From positions 124,001 to 188,000 of the forward strand of contig NZ_WNLA01000009.1 in NCBI RefSeq assembly GCF_009720865.1: DNA of 64,000 nucleotides, given 5' to 3'. This stretch comes from Pseudoduganella ginsengisoli. Lineage in GTDB: Bacteria > Pseudomonadota > Gammaproteobacteria > Burkholderiales > Burkholderiaceae_D. Under the pieces are notes generated by a model, which searched no databases, had not been told where the DNA came from, and saw only the letters and a program-made list of their open reading frames with translations. Shown in pieces: positions 63,173 through 64,000 of this stretch (position 1 is the stretch's first letter; each line of letters opens with the position of its first letter). Made by a program: the position numbers and the translations under genes.

Positions 63173-64000
63173 TTATTCAATTTTAAATGCAACTGAATAT
63201 TTGTGTGGGATACTAACATCTTCAGATGAGAACGTGAATATATACTGATAAACTTTAACAAATGCACTTATCGTTGCAGCAGAGGTATTGGTATAGCTCA
63301 CAGTCTTTCGAGGATTATAGGCATCTGTAGCAGTCATGGTGTCACCGCCAAGGACTGATGAAATAGAAATTTCCCACTTGTCATTCCAATACGGTGTAAC
63401 GCCGCCTCCATAGGTACTTGTCAATGCTCTCCCAACAAAATCGGCTTTTAAAGTTTTTCCGGCAGGAATATCGATTCTATAGTAATGACTTTCATTCTTA
63501 TTCAATGCAGAGGTCACACCTGGAGCAGTTGGGGGGATTAATTGCGCACTATTGACTGATGTATTTCCCCCATTGCCGACAACAGGTAACAAGTTCGAAG
63601 GTAAAGCAACACGAGACCAAAGGGGTAGGCCGGTTGAAGTATAGACAATTAAATTTCCATCATCGGCGATGCGCAGATAGGACTGAGGATAGTCCCATGT
63701 TTCGGTATTCCAAAGCGCTGCTTGTGGACCAGTTTGTTGTAATGACTTATATAATACAAAATTTCCATCAGATTGCATCGCAGCATATGCAAGGGTATTT
63801 CCGCCTGTATTGGTGTACCAAATCGCATTTTGGCCATTGTATAAAGCCATATAACCATCAGCATTGACTTGCAAAGTGTAAAGGCCATTGCAGGATTTAA
63901 TACCTGAGTAGTTTAGTTGACGGCCTGAGTCTAAAGTTCCGCATGCATTAGAAGTCCACATTGGCCCCACTCTGATAACACCAAATGCATTCCAGACTGA
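63173..64000 (-). CDS. Bulb-type mannose-binding lectin-domain protein (5' end outside window)
   Basis: The frame is open to the right edge, so the N-terminus is missing. The visible 276 residues begin SVWNAFGVIRVGPMW and carry B-lectin repeats: YTLQVNADGYMALYNGQNAIWYTNTGG, AAMQSDGNFVLYKS, YLRIADDGNLIVYTSTGLPLWS, the last two matching the QxDxNxVxY mannose pocket. After a linker (APGVTSALNKNESHYYRIDIPAG) a pre-peptidase-like beta domain follows. GC content is visibly lower than in the rest of the window and codon use is AT-rich, so the gene is probably acquired. Likely a secreted sugar-binding protein, perhaps a lectin-like bacteriocin or adhesin. Confidence 0.75.
   Translation of the reverse strand, partial: SVWNAFGVIRVGPMWTSNACGTLDSGRQLNYSGIKSCNGLYTLQVNADGYMALYNGQNAIWYTNTGGNTLAYAAMQSDGNFVLYKSLQQTGPQAALWNTETWDYPQSYLRIADDGNLIVYTSTGLPLWSRVALPSNLLPVVGNGGNTSVNSAQLIPPTAPGVTSALNKNESHYYRIDIPAGKTLKADFVGRALTSTYGGGVTPYWNDKWEISISSVLGGDTMTATDAYNPRKTVSYTNTSAATISAFVKVYQYIFTFSSEDVSIPHKYSVAFKIE

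Overview
This is a dense, GC-rich bacterial chromosome segment with short gaps, many 4-base stop/start overlaps and strong Shine-Dalgarno sites. The gene set points to a beta-proteobacterium of the Oxalobacteraceae (Massilia / Duganella / Janthinobacterium type): a lysine/alanine-rich histone H1-like protein with a conserved C-terminal domain, an OlsB-like acyltransferase, a PhnD-type transporter, ergothioneine genes and dispersed GTAGGGCGG palindromes. The genus is inference. No rRNA, tRNA or CRISPR array was seen.

Layout. 1-9.8 kb: end of a hybrid histidine kinase, a CitE-like lyase, several very small proteins, a thioesterase, a CHASE-PAS-GGDEF-EAL protein, a spermidine-synthase-like protein and a membrane GGDEF protein with a degenerate GGPEF site. 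9.8-18.9 kb: Ppx/GppA phosphatase; a three-gene signalling operon (periplasmic solute-binding protein, large hybrid kinase, HD-GYP regulator); H1-like protein; OlsB-like acyltransferase; MoaB. 19-26.5 kb: a small HTH regulator, a five-gene PhnCDE-like ABC transporter (possibly selenate-type), then divergent egtD-egtB. 25.9-29.7 kb: a TetR/old-yellow-enzyme pair with clear operators, then a lower-GC patch of gene debris (XRE fragment, broken AbiEii-type nucleotidyltransferase with its companion, YgjP/M48-like fragment). 29.8-42 kb: leuA with a candidate leucine-rich leader peptide and promoter dyad; an alpha/beta hydrolase; selD divergent from a SenA/EgtB-like gene; an amidohydrolase/DUF885 peptidase pair; a LysR/aldehyde dehydrogenase pair; malic enzyme. 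42.4-48.3 kb: glutamate dehydrogenase with a LysR gene and dyads upstream, a VOC protein, and a phosphocholine-type phospholipase C with extra C-terminal domains. 48.3-55.4 kb: a nucleoside-type uptake system (BMP binding protein, Tsx-like porin, GntR regulator, ATPase, two permeases) with TTGTATACAA sites and a tandem array of 100-bp units just before the first permease. 55.4-64 kb: MarR/MFS pair, RhlE-type helicase, VIT-vWA-DUF2135 protein, a broken IS5-family insertion sequence, and an AT-rich lectin-domain gene running off the window.

How the genes work together. Two themes stand out. One is hercynine/selenium chemistry: EgtD makes hercynine, EgtB starts ergothioneine, and SelD plus a SenA-like protein 9 kb away suggest a selenoneine branch, although the SenA-like protein lacks two expected iron-ligand histidines and no SenB is in the window. 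The other is cyclic-di-GMP signalling, with three turnover proteins. The least explained structure is the 100-bp array at 53073-53407. Each unit repeats the permease's ribosome-binding site and first codons and forms a small ORF that overlaps the next unit.
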